From contig JBBCBC010000034.1 in NCBI GenBank assembly GCA_037126765.1, forward strand, positions 15,188,691-15,252,690: 64,000 nucleotides of DNA, in the 5' to 3' direction. Origin of the DNA: Stenogyne calaminthoides (Eukaryota; Streptophyta; Magnoliopsida; Lamiales; Lamiaceae). Of the stretch, positions 22,939 through 33,836 are shown piece by piece (position 1 is the first letter of the stretch; every line of letters begins with the position of its first letter). A program made the translations under genes and the position numbers. The notes beneath the pieces were generated by a model. That model was not told where the DNA came from and did not search any database. It saw nothing but the letters and a program-made list of their open reading frames with translations.

Positions 22939-23434
22939 TTTCAAAATCGTTTTGATCGAACCCATAAGACTTGATTACCTGATCAAAACATTGATTCCAA
23001 GCTCGAGATGCTTGCTTTAGTCCATAAATGGACTTTCTTAGCTTGCAAACAAGGTGCTCTTGGCCTTTCTCGATGAAACCTTCGTGCTGTTGCATATAGA
23101 TTTCTTCGTCAAGACTCCCGTTAAGGAAAGCTGTCTTGACATCCATTTCCAAGATCTCAAAATCTAGATGCGCAACTATTGCCAAGAGAATACAGATGGA
23201 CTTAAGCATGGCTACAGACGAAAAGGTTTCTTTATAATCGATACCTTCCTTTTGAGTGTATCCTTTTGCCACAAGCCTAGCTTTAAAGGTCTCGACCTTC
23301 CCATCCGGTCCTTTTTTTATCTTGTAGACCCACTTACATCCAATGGGTTTTACCCCACTGGGTGGTTCCACTAGCTCCCACACTTGATTATGATCCATTG
23401 AGCCCATCTCGGCTTCCATCGTAGTTTGCCAGGA
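22939..23434 (-). pseudogene. Copia B RT, N-terminal part
   Basis: The minus strand reads MEAEMGSMDHNQVWELVEPP, GCKWVYKIKKGPDGKVETF, KARLVAKGYTQKEGIDYKET, EILEMDVKTAFLNGSLDEEI, MQQHEGFIEKGQEHLVCKL and SIYGLKQASRAW. This is the conserved entry and palm region of copia RT up to the solo LTR insertion. An in-frame stop precedes MEAEMGS near 23420-23434. Confidence 0.9.
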
Positions 23435-25052
23435 TTAAGAATCCTTATCTTGGACCGCCTCCTTGTAGGACCAGGGGTCTGATTCATTATCCCCGGGGAC
23501 CAAATCCGAAGATTCTCCTATCCCCATGACTCTCTTAGGTTGTCGAACAACCCTCCCACTACGTCGAGGTTCTGGTTGTGTCGGTGTGACGCTTGGTATA
23601 TCAACTTGTACAATTGGTATATGAGTTTGCCCTCTTATTTCGTCTAAGGTAATCTCACTTTTGGGCTTTCTATTGTTCATAAAGTCTTCTTCCAAAAATT
23701 TAAAGTGCGTACTTATTACCACCTTTTGATCTTCGGGACCATAGAACATACACCCTTTTGTTCCCATGTGATATCTTATAAACAACCTTAGTTCCGAACG
23801 TGCATCCAACTTACCGGCTTCCTTGTCCAGCACGTATGCCGGACACCCCCAAATCCTAAGATGTCTCAGACTGGGCTTGCACCCAGTCCACAACTCTTTA
23901 GGGGTTTTGGGAACCGATTTGGATGGCACCAAGTTTAGAACATAAGCCACTGTTTCCAAGGCCCCAAAACGCCTTGGGAAGATATGAATAACTCATCATG
24001 GATCTGACCATTTCTAAGAGTGTTCTGTTTATTCATTCTGCAACCCCGTTTTGTTGAGGGGTTCCGGGTGCAGTCAACTGGGAAACAATGCCCTCGTCTG
24101 ACAGGTAGTTCAAAAAGTCATCGCTGAGGTATTCGCATCCACGATCAGATCGTAGAAACTTGATACTCTTTTCCATATGATTCTCCACTTCGTCTTTGAA
24201 CTCTTTGAATTTATCAAAGGTTTTCGATTTGTGTTTCATCAGGAAAATGTATCTTGAACCTTGAGTAATCATCAGTGAATGTCACGAAATACTCATAACC
24301 ACCTCTAGCTTTGGTTGACATTAGACCACACACGTCAGTGTGAATGATTTGCAACACTTCTGTGGCTCTATTCCCCTTGGCTCCAAATGCCCTCTTGGTT
24401 ATTTTACCCTCCAAACATGATTCGCAGGTTGGAAATGGTTCCATCTGTAGGTCCGACAATGAACCATCTTTCACTAACCTTTGGATCCTATTTAGATTAA
24501 TATGACCCAATCTTAGATGCCAAAGAAGTGTCTCGTTCACCTTTTCTGAACGTTTTCTCTTATTACTTGAAACAGTCGATGTGTTATAAGATGCATTTTG
24601 TGAGTGGTGTGCACAATTAATAGTATAGAGATTGTTCCGCAACGTTCCATGACAGATAAACACATCGTTACGAAAAATAGTAACTTGTTTAGAAAAATGA
24701 ACAGAATATCCATCAATAAATAGTTTTGAAACTGAAATAAGGTCTTTACGAAAAATAGGAACGTAAAGAACATCTCTTAAAACTAAAGTCTTGTCTTCAA
24801 AAGACATGTGCACGTCTCCCATTGCTTCAGCTGCTACTCTCGTAGCATCGCCCAGTGTAATGAGGATCTCACTTCCACTAAGTTGCCAGGTCAATTTGAA
24901 CCCTGTAATGTGAAACAAACATGATCAGTGGATCCCGTATCCACTACCCACGAGTGGGTAGGATACGCCGCTAAACAAGTTTCAACAACTAGTGCGTGAG
25001 AATTACCTTTCTTCCCATTCCTCTTAGGCTTGGGACAGGCAGACCTCCAATG
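23435..25052 (-). pseudogene. Copia B protease and integrase, broken
   Basis: On the minus strand a retroviral-type aspartic protease motif WVVDTGSTDH lies near 24935-24965. It is followed by a one-base frameshift near 24910, the GAG-pre-integrase zinc-binding region (LLWHLRLGHINLNRIQRL, then CESCLEGK) and the integrase core. The core's acidic residues are visible in HTDVCGLM, LRSDRGCEYLSDDF and QQNGVAERMN-type sequence around 24040. The region continues into the C-terminal part at 23435-23959 (PKTPKELWTGCKPSLRHLRI, then QPEPRRSGRVVRQPKR). Frame changes occur at about 24240 and 23960-24030. Protease cuts the polyprotein and integrase inserts cDNA. Both are inactivated here. Confidence 0.88.
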
Positions 25053-25844
25053 TCATTTCTCACCGCAGTTGAAGCACTTCCCCTTTGGATCCTTCTTGAT
25101 ACCCCCAGTATCCCTCATCTTGCTCTTGCCCTTGGCAACAGTTGAGTTCGACTGCTTTTGGCTTTTGACCTTCTTCTTCTTCTTGCCCTCCCTTGGCCTA
25201 AAAGATGAAGACGGTCCATTAGCCACTAAAGCTTGAGTCTGGTGTCCCATCAACGTTTATGCCGAGACCAAAGCTTGCAACAAGTCAACAAGGGAGAACT
25301 TCTGATTATTCATCTGATAGTTCAGCTGAAAATGTTCAAAACTTTTAGGCAGAGAGTGAAGCACCAAGTCTATCTGAGTCTCCAGATCATAATCTGCACC
25401 TAGAACCTCAAGTTTGTTCAGATGAGTCATCATCTTGAGGACATGATCCCTTACGGGTGTGCCCTCCACCATTTTCAACAAGAACATCTCTCGCAAGGTG
25501 ATCTGTCGAGCCGTGCGGTTCTGATGTTGAAACATCTTCTTAAGATTTTCCATGATTTCCGCAGCAGTTGTAAATTCTTGGTGTTGGTGTTGCAACACAT
25601 CTGACATAGATGCCAGAATAGTACACTTTGCCATGTCATTACAATGCTCCCAGTCATCATATTTTTTCTTTTCCGCCTTACTCGACTCGCCAGTTGGCTC
25701 ATCAGGTTTTGGGGTATCAAGGACCCACTTGTGCTTTTGTGCGATTAGGACAATCATCAGTTTACGTTTCCAATCAACATAATTCTCACCAGGTAAATTA
25801 TGATCTTTAAGTATAGCAAACAGTGGATTAAAAGGTTGCGACAT
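25053..25844 (-). pseudogene. Copia B gag with zinc knuckle (one stop)
   Basis: The capsid protein of element B begins at 25844 with MSQPFNPLFAILKDHNLPG. It includes the UBN2-type gag core (NYVDWKRKLMIVL, REMFLLKMVEGTPVRDHVLK, LHSLPKSFEHFQLNY) and ends at an in-frame stop around 25254-25256. The frame then reopens with a lysine-rich linker and a CX2CX4HX4C zinc knuckle beginning KGKCFNCGEK. Gag packages element RNA into virus-like particles in the cytoplasm. The single stop between capsid and zinc knuckle is probably an inactivating mutation. Confidence 0.9.
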
Positions 25845-25859
25845 GCTGAACTGAAATAA

Positions 25860-27278
25860 ATAACAATTTGTATAAGTACAAATTTATCACATAATTCGAT
25901 CACATTATTCATATCAAAATCTCAAAATAATATGAAATGTATCAGCCAACATCTCAAAATAGTTTAAATAGGTCACGTTGGGTGATCTGTCTATTTAAAC
26001 ACATTCAAGCAGGTTACAAATAGGAACAGTTACAAACCTTTAATTCAAAATTAATAGTCGGCTCCCACTTGACCAATATAAAATTGATAGGGACTTCGAA
26101 GAAGTATATGCATATCAATTTTATACCTAAGTAATAACCATGATTAAATACAGATTTATTACTTCGCTTTGAACGAGCCTCGTTAGGAGGGTTATCATCG
26201 CCACTAATAATAATTCACAATCATCCTTTTGGGAATTTATTCATGTGAAAACTATCTTTTAGCCGTTCCGTTGGGGAAATTTCTCCAAAAGAATTCACAA
26301 ATAAATAAATCATGGAGGTCAATATTGACGTAATTTTATTATCCGGAATAAAATTTGTCAATTAAAACATACTAAGTAATTTTCGAAAGTGAGATTTTCT
26401 TTAGAAAATTTTAAATCATGCAAACACATTTAACAAATAAAATTGCACGAATTTAAAACAAGCATCAAGATAAAATAAATCAAGTTGGGAACATATATCC
26501 AACTGTCATGGTTTAAATTCCATATCTTGATCTTGAGAACTCGTCTATTTTTTTGCCTTCATCGTTCGTCTCGAAAAGCTCCCACTGAATCCGCAACAAT
26601 TCTTTAACGAGTGTACTTCATCTTGGGTTAGGACGACGTCCGGAAAACGAGTAGCTCACGACCCGAAACGCGAGTCCGCGTGCACCTATAACACGCCTCA
26701 TTCTCGGTCCGGCCATCATCTCGCCCGTCGCCCACACGACATGCTTTCATGAACATCGCCAGACGGCGCCTGGCGTCCGGGGTCCCTCGCCCGCGCCCGC
26801 CCGCGCAGACGCTATGCATGAGCGCTGTCGCGTCTTGACACCGCCCGTCCTCAAAGCCCGGGCTGCAAGAACGCTACATCGGCTACCTCGCGTCGGCGTC
26901 GAGGCCTAGCCCGCGCGCACCACCTTGGCATGCGTACGTCCGGGCACTTGGACGTCCATCTTTAATTCTACGTCTCCGTCTTCGTTCATGATCAGGTTAC
27001 AATTTATTTACAAAATAAATAAACCTAGATCTAGACTAGTCTATTACATTGAACAAATCAAACAAATACTAATCTACTCGTGGATTTTTTCATGAGGCAA
27101 AACGAATCCGAACGAATTGAATTAAAAACTAATAATTTATTTGCATGTAAATAAGCATATTAAAATACCATGACAATTGGATACCTGCAAAACAGATCTA
27201 ACAGTTCTACTATCCAATTTCAAATTTTAATGAACAACAATTTAAATTACAGTTTAAAAGATCAGAGCCCGAACCAGG
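25860..27278 (-). other. 5' leader of copia B, with GC-rich island
   Basis: Non-coding leader between the PBS and gag. Most is AT-rich, but 26600-26990 is markedly GC-rich (for example GCCCGCGCCCGCCCGCGCAG) and CG-dense, unlike any other part of the nest. A 63-codon frame there is Arg-rich and composition-driven, so I do not call it a gene. Confidence 0.7.
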
Positions 27279-27290
27279 GCTCTGATACCA
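27279..27290 (-). other. Primer-binding site of copia B
   Basis: Read on the minus strand, TGGTATCAGAGC lies two bases inside the 5' LTR. It is the complement of the 3' end of plant initiator-Met tRNA. Confidence 0.95.
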
Positions 27291-27292
27291 GT

Positions 27293-29143
27293 TGTTGGGA
27301 TAACGTTTGCCAGGATCTATCGGGATGACCTCATAAACACAAATTTAAATTAACAATTATTACTAGCATGAATTTACCTAAGTGAATTCAAATAAAAATT
27401 ACGCCAACAATGTCATGCAAATAAAATTCACGTAAAAGATCCTAGCATGCGAAATTTCTAGGAGTTTACGTAAACGTACCCATTGGAGAGACTGTTTGAG
27501 ATGGACAGGATCAAGTATATGGCTACCAACCAAAAGTCCTTCTCAAGTATTCCCAAGTCCCCGCTCAATAACCCGGTGGGAGGTTCTCTGATGAACGATT
27601 TATAAAACAAAGGAAAAAATAAAATTGTTGCACCACCTTTGTGGATTTCTAATATTTCCAGCATATGGAATTAGCGTGGGGATGAATGAATTCATCCCCT
27701 ATTTATAAGAGGGAGGTGATCGAAAATTTAGGTCAAAATTAGGGTTAGGAAAGATCTTTTCTTGATCTCCAAGAAATCTTCAATATATCCTATATATTCT
27801 TCTTTCCATGTGTACATTTTTTACAAAAATCTCACACCCTTATTTTGCCCCTAATTTTCGAAAATTATGAAGGAGATTTGTAAGATTGGATCTTTCTTGA
27901 ATTTATGAGATATTCTTGTATTCCAAGAATACATATCTTTCTCCATAAAATCTTTCCAAGAAAATCAAGAAAATCTTCCTTCCCTTTCTTTTACATATTT
28001 TTCGAAAATCCCCATTAAAGATACCAAGTGGGAGATTTTTTGAATTTATGAGATAATCTTGTATTCCAAGAATACTTATATCCTTTCCATAAAATCTTTT
28101 CAAGAAAATTTCTTCTCCCTCTTTTCTTTAATATTTTTGAAAAATACAAAAATATTAGGCAACAAAATTTATTTTATTTTAAGCACCTTTTATTTATTGG
28201 ACTATAATTGGGCTACTTGAGGGGCCTTTAGGAAATTAAGATGGACCTTCCAATGGGCTTCTGAATTCCAATATTGAGCCACAATATAATTCAGCCTATT
28301 AATATTAATTAATACCACTATATAATTAATATTGCACTATCCAATCTTAACCCATATTACGGTAATATGACTCCCGATTATTATTTCCCGTGTTTAAGAT
28401 TATTTAGTCCATTAATTAATTAAGCCACTGAAAAGCTTTATATTAATTAATATCTTTATCCATGGAGTAAGAACAACTCAACTTTATTATCGATACCGGA
28501 AAATTAATTCCACTTGCAAGATAGAGTATGATAAAGGTTCCGAGCCCACCAAGGGGACCAATCACGCAAGACTTTGCAAGCACACGATTCTCTGTATTAA
28601 TCTTAGCAACCGTCGTACAATTAATATTATTGCCCAAGATATAGGGTATCGAAGTTTCAATGATTCTCTTCCCATTTATAAGTCAAAGAAATAATTACTA
28701 ACCGCACACGGTCCTTATTAAGTGTTAGAGATTAAGAAATCAACATCCACTGAGGTCTTACTCTTCATCCCATAAGTCAGTGCGAATGAGTTTATCCTCT
28801 CTTCAGGTCCGCTTCAGCACATCAATGCACTAGTGTAATCTCTTGGTCAAGACAAGCCAATCTGAGACTTACACATCAACTTCTACCAATAGACTGTTCG
28901 GGTCTATCTAGGTTGTTAAACACGCACTAGTTTACAAGGGACTGCTAACGTGATCTTCTGTGATCTGGTATCACCACGTTAACTACAATGTAACATGTGC
29001 TATTATGTGAACGGTTTGTAATAAATATATATAACATTCAATCATATTTAAAGGAACAATGATAAGTAATTTATTTCAGTAAATAAGTGTTTATTACATA
29101 GGTTATACAAAGTAAAAGCATTCTTTCACGTATAACCCCAACA
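27293..29143 (-). repeat. 5' LTR of copia B
   Basis: Direct repeat of 18092-19933. It contains the promoter of the element in the minus orientation. TG...CA ends, followed by the target duplication CTTAT. Confidence 0.95.
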
Positions 29144-30246
29144 CTTATATCCCATAACATTCTCATTGAAAGTTACATCTTTACTGATGATGCATTTCCT
29201 TTGACCAGGTTCAATGCACCACAGCCTATACCCCTTCACACCTCTTGGATACCCAACAAATACACATCTCAATGCCCTTGGTTCAAGCTTATCTTGCTTG
29301 GCATGAGCAAAAGCCAAACTTCCAAACACTTTCAGATTATGATAATCAGAAAGTTTCCCATACCATAACTCATCTGGGGTCTTGCACTTTATAGCAGATG
29401 AGGGAGACTTGTTGGTCAGAAAACAAGCAGTAGACACAGCTTCTCCCCAGAAAGTCTTAGGCATCTGAGCATCTGCAAGCATGCACCTGACTCTTTCCAG
29501 GATGGTTCTATTCATCCTTTCAGCTAACCCATTTTGCTGAGGATTAGCTGGAACAATTCTATGCCTAGTGATACCCTTCTCAGTACAATACTTTTGAAAT
29601 TCCTCAGAAACATACTCCAAACCATTGTCTGTTCTCAGATGTTTCAGAGTTTTCCCCGTCTTATTCTCTTGCACTGTCAACCATTCTCTGAATTTCTGAA
29701 GTGCATCCGACTTATGCTTTAAGATAATCATCCATACTTTCCTACTATAATAATCAATCAGAGTCATGAAGTATTTACCTCCACTATGAGTTTCAACTCT
29801 TGATGGTCCCCATATGTCAGAATGTATGTAATCCAGAGGCTGCTGAGTGTTGTGAACACCTGTCCTGAAGGTCTGTTTCTTTGCCTTTCCCAACACACAG
29901 TGACCACAAAATTCCAGTTTTACTGACTTGCTTTCTCCAAATGCCTCTCTCTTGGCTAGCTCATTCAAACCCCTTTCACCAATATGTCATAGCCTCTTGT
30001 GCCAAAGATTGACATCAAGATTTGACATAGTCACATCTGCAGATCCTGAAACTGAGTTTCCCAGAAGAATGTAAAGCCCATTCTCCTTCTTGCCCTTCAT
30101 GATAATCCTTCTTTCTTTTGTAACATGAATGAAACCATCTTTGGTATTGAACTCATACCCCAGTAGATTCGGAGATCCAAGAGAAATTAGATTTCTTTTT
30201 TAATTCAGGAACAAACCTCACATTTGTGAGAATCCTCATTACTCCA
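29144..30246 (-). pseudogene. Copia A GAG-pre-integrase and integrase
   Basis: Minus-strand frame of about 275 codons plus upstream fragments. It shows the zinc-binding CGHCVLGKAKKQTF and integrase core acids in YIHSDIWGPSRV, HLRTDNGLEYVSEEF and QQNGLAERMNRTILER, followed by PSSAIKCKTPDELWYGK and FVGYPRGVKGYRLW. The D, D and E catalytic positions are present. The upstream part (29969-30246) is frameshifted. The frame runs to the CTTAT target where element B inserted and resumes at 18086. It would catalyse integration of the element cDNA, but is inactive here because the protein is split. Confidence 0.92.
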
Positions 30247-31269
30247 TCAAACATCTTCAGATTTGATGGATCCACTCCCCTTAACTTGACATGCCTGATC
30301 ATTTCCCAGCAGTACTGACCCTCCATCAAACTTTCTCAAGTTTCTGAACCAATGCTCATTTGGACACACATGAAAAGAACAGCCTGAGTCCATAACCCAC
30401 TCATTACTGATTCTCCCATCAGTAACTGTCATAGCCTCAGCACTCTCATAGCCTTCATTTTCCACATTTGCATCTGCAGATTTCTCATCAGTTTTGCCTT
30501 TCCTTTTAGGACAATCTTTCTTCAGGTGTCCAGATTTGTGACATGAGAAACACTTCCTCTTCTCAACCCAATCTGAAGGAGTTTTCTGAGTATTATTTTT
30601 CCCCTTTCCCTCTTGATTCTTCTTCTTCTGAAATGGTTTCTTCCCTTTCTTGAATTTCACATTCAGGCCCTCAGCTGTGCCCCGAGTTTGTTTCTTGTCA
30701 ACCTGAATCTATAGGAACTTGGTCTTCAGTGCAGTTTGAATATCATCAAAACTGACTTGACCCTGTCTTCCAAACAACAATGCATCTTTGAAATTCTCCA
30801 TGGATTTGGGCAGAGAATTCAGGAGCATCAATGCCTTGTCATCATCTTCAAGCTTTACATCAAGACTCTCCAGATCATCAACCAACCGATTGAATTCATC
30901 CAACTGATCTCCAAGATTCTTATCCTCTATCATTTTGAAGGCATGAACTTTCTGTTTAACATAGAGCTTTTTGGTAATTGACTTGGTTTGGTACAATTCC
31001 TCCAATCTTTGAAGAACCTCTATGGCTGATTTTGCCTTAGCTACTTCCTAGAGTGGTTTGTCCCCCAAGCACAGAATAATTGCACTATGTGCCTTCATGA
31101 GGATCTCATCATTCTTTGCCTGATTTCTTGAAGATGCCCATTCGGTTGCAGAATTGAAATCCTCCGCCAATCCATGTTGTATGAGAAGAGCTCTCATCTT
31201 TATCTTCCATAACCAGAAGTCATTCTTCCCTGTGAACTTTTCAACTTTCAGTTTCATCGATGTTGCCAT
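30247..31269 (-). pseudogene. Copia A gag, zinc knuckle and protease start
   Basis: On the minus strand, gag begins at 31269 (MATSMKLKVEKFTG, then DFWLWKIKMRALL). It continues with typical UBN2 gag phrases (KLYVKQKVHAFKMIE, LNSLPKSMENFKDALLF), a Lys-rich linker, the zinc knuckle CFSCHKSGHLKKDC, and the aspartic protease motif WVMDSGCSFHVC. In-frame stops occur near 31046 and 30708, splitting the frame into three parts. The DSG triad Asp-Ser-Gly is intact. Confidence 0.9.
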
Positions 31270-31288
31270 AGTTGAATCCTTCTTCCCA

Positions 31289-31300
31289 CAGACGGCGCCA
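31289..31300 (-). other. Primer-binding site of copia A
   Basis: On the minus strand TGGCGCCGTCTG follows the 5' LTR by two bases. This TGGCGCC-type site differs from the initiator-Met type used by element B. I do not assign the tRNA. Confidence 0.7.
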
Positions 31301-31302
31301 CT

Positions 31303-32051
31303 TATTAGAACAAGAGTCAAATTCAACTAATACCTTTTCTATCTGCAACTAAGACTCCTATCACAGATATCCAGAAAATAATAACGATAAAACGATCAAG
31401 AACACAACAAATGATTTTACGTGGTTCAATCAATGTGATCTACATCCAAGGAGGATCAGGGACGACTTTACTATCACTCAATCAAAGATTACAAGATACA
31501 AACCCGTTCAATCTCCAGAATATTCACCAAGTTCTAATCGATGTGATTAAGAACTTTGAATCTCTAAATGAACTTTTAATCTCTCTAAGATTTCAAGTGA
31601 ATTCTCTCTCTAATCTCTCTCGAATGTTCTCTCTAATTTGTGAATTGAATTCTGATGATAAGTTTATGAATCAATGACTAAACACTCATATTTATAGAGC
31701 CCAACCTTCCTAACAACCTCTAACATAATCTGGTATGTGCAACTGCTTTAGATTCTCCTTCGCCCGCCTTTAAAACCGACACCAATAGTTCAAAGTTGTT
31801 TTCCATCCTGAGGCACTCAGTAGACTTTTCCCGTCCTGAACCATTCAGGCAGACTTCTACCAATCCTGAACTAAATAACTCAGTTCAGTAGACCTGAACA
31901 ACTCAGTTTCATTTGTCCATCCTGAATAACTCAGTGGACCTGAACAACCCTTCCTGAATTCATCAGTGCTGAAGAGTATCTCCACAGTATTACCTCTGAT
32001 CCTGAAAAGTATTAGTACAACTGTTCCATAGATATTGCATTTACATCACCA
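31303..32051 (-). repeat. 5' LTR of copia A
   Basis: A 749-bp LTR. The inner end reads TATTAGAACAAG (TG to TA mutated, intact in the other copy) and the outer end ...CATCACCA, followed by the target duplication GGATC. Its first 230 bases match 16230-16463. Confidence 0.85.
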
Positions 32052-32056
32052 GGATC

Positions 32057-33700
32057 GATAATTATAAGTTGAGAGCATTTTTCCAAAGATTCGAGAGGGT
32101 TATTCAGAAACAAACAACGCTGAAGGAAGTGCCTCCCCCGCTAGTGCGTGCCAGGGGCAAAATCTTTTTTTTCGGCGAATAATGGGCAAAAAAGGGATGG
32201 CACGTCCTTTGTGGACGCGGTCCATGGCCAGAAACAACTAGACGACCCGATTCGGGGCATCCTACTCCAAAGAGAACTAAACAATGCCTTCAAATTCTAA
32301 ACAAACGAAGAGGAAAGAAAATGGCTATCAGATGTTATTTCGGTATGTTGGAAAAAGAATTCTTGTGGATTTACCATGAGGAGGAATTGAAGAACGAGTG
32401 TTATGGGAAACTGAATCTCAGAACAACGGGGGGAGAGTTTGTTTTAATACAAGGTATCAGCGGAAAAAAGCACCAAGGACGAGTTGACAGATTTTGATGA
32501 ATGGTCGTCTTTTTGGTTTGAGTGGATCAGACCCTAGAAGGACGTAGATGTGTCGCAGATCAGGCACACCTGGACGAGATAGTTTGGTGTCCCGGCTCAT
32601 GCTTGGTTGGAAAGGTTCTTCACCCTAGCAAGTGCAAAAATAGGGAGATTTCTGGGATTGGATGAAGGAACATCTCACAGACACCAACTGGAAGTTGCTA
32701 GAGTCCAACTTTCTGCATCATGCAAGCTATCGATACCATTGTTCGGGTTCGAATTGATGGAAAATTATTTTCGGTAAGGATCACAGAAGAGTCTCAATGT
32801 TCATGCGATGTTGAAGAAATGGTTCATCTAGAGGATGAAGAGGATCCAAACATGATATGGAAAGAAAATGAGTAGGTTTCGAAATCTATGGCGAACGCGG
32901 AGATCACAACTAGAGACTCGGATTTTTCCGACGAGGATGTCGAAAACCTAGGCGGCGAAAAGGGAGGCAAAAAGTACTCATCAAAAACCCAAAAGAATTG
33001 ATGGGACCTAGTAATGAGCCGCCTTTGGAGAATGGGACGTTTCCTAGGGAAGAGATAATCCGCCCCACTTACTATTAGTTCAGAGAAATCTGGACGATCC
33101 GTTAACGGCGCAAGGGCCCCACGTTGCAGAGAATTCACAGGTGATAGTTCCTAATACTTTTAGCGCAGAAGCATTCCTAGCCTAGGAGGCCCAAACCCCG
33201 GAGTTTAATTGCTCAACCCAATTATTAACCTACCAGGCGGTGCAAATGGAAGCCCAATTAGGTGACTATCAGTTGGCCCAAAGCACACAGACAAAAAGAT
33301 GGGAGGATTAATGGTTGATTGATCTTAATGAACCGAGTGATTCTCCTCTCTATTCGGCCCATGCCCAAGTGCCTAAACCCACCGCCCCCACCCTCCAAGA
33401 CCTGGCCTGCCCCCCACCCAATACTTCTGTATATTTCTATACCAATTCTAAATTAGACCACGTTTCATCGAGCTGACCCCTTGCCCTCCGTCCAAACCAC
33501 CCACCGACCATCAAACACATCACCCCGACCAAACCTCCCACCCCGCCCTCGATCTCAAAAAGCCCCCCCAGAATCCCTCTGCTATTTTATCAAGACCCAT
33601 CTCTCAAAGCCAACCTCTCAAAAGAATCCTCCCTAAATCCATGGGTTTCGGTATCTCAAAAATTGCGGGGAAAGAATTGAAAAAGGGGAAAATGCAAAAA
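32057..33700 (+). pseudogene. LINE ORF1, C-terminal part
   Basis: Begins with the end of the RRM (DNYKLRAFFQRFERV) in frame with the sequence before copia A, then soon meets stops and frameshifts. Later parts are typical of plant LINE ORF1 tails: acidic Ser/Asp stretches near 32900-32960 and a proline-rich segment at 33370-33600. No intact frame longer than about 100 codons survives. Confidence 0.6.
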
Positions 33701-33836
33701 ATCCAAGACAAATGAAATCTCCTAGAACTCTTTTTCCAATTTTGTGGCAAATATGATGTCTGAAGAAGATGTTCGTGCTCTGAGAAAAGATATTCGACGC
33801 GCCCCGACAACTGAGTCTTCGGGACATTAAAATGGC

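Larger units (their letters stand above)
18092..29143 (-). mobile_element. Copia element B (full-length, 1.85-kb LTRs)
   Basis: An 11.05-kb minus-strand element inserted in copia A. LTRs are at 18092-19933 (3') and 27293-29143 (5'), both starting TGTTGGG and ending CCCCAACA on the + strand. The 5-bp target duplication CTTAT is perfect (18087-18091 and 29144-29148). A PBS complementary to initiator-Met tRNA (27279-27290) and a polypurine tract (19934-19944) sit at the expected places. The coding order on the minus strand is gag, zinc knuckle, protease, integrase, RT, RNase H. It is disabled by stops and frameshifts and by a solo LTR in RT (21086-22933). The two LTRs differ by about 3-5 bases per 100 in the stretches compared by eye, so the insertion is fairly but not extremely recent. 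Confidence 0.95.
16230..32051 (-). mobile_element. Copia element A (Ty1/copia), split by element B
   Basis: A minus-strand LTR retrotransposon inserted into the LINE. Both ends are flanked by GGATC (16225-16229 and 32052-32056), a 5-bp target duplication. The right (5') LTR is 31303-32051. The left (3') LTR survives only as 16230-16463. The coding order read on the minus strand is gag and zinc knuckle (31269-30247), integrase (29968-29144), then reverse transcriptase and RNase H (18086-16464), the gag-protease-integrase-RT order of Ty1/copia. It is interrupted by element B between integrase and reverse transcriptase. Its reading frame rejoins exactly when B and one copy of CTTAT are removed. 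It is defective: several frameshifts and stops, and loss of the polypurine tract and most of the 3' LTR. Confidence 0.9.

Noticed and set aside
26836..26849. GACACCGCCCGTC resembling the conserved 3' part of small-subunit rRNA
   Set aside because: The match is only about a dozen bases in a CG-rich leader. Flanking sequence has no rRNA similarity that I can see.
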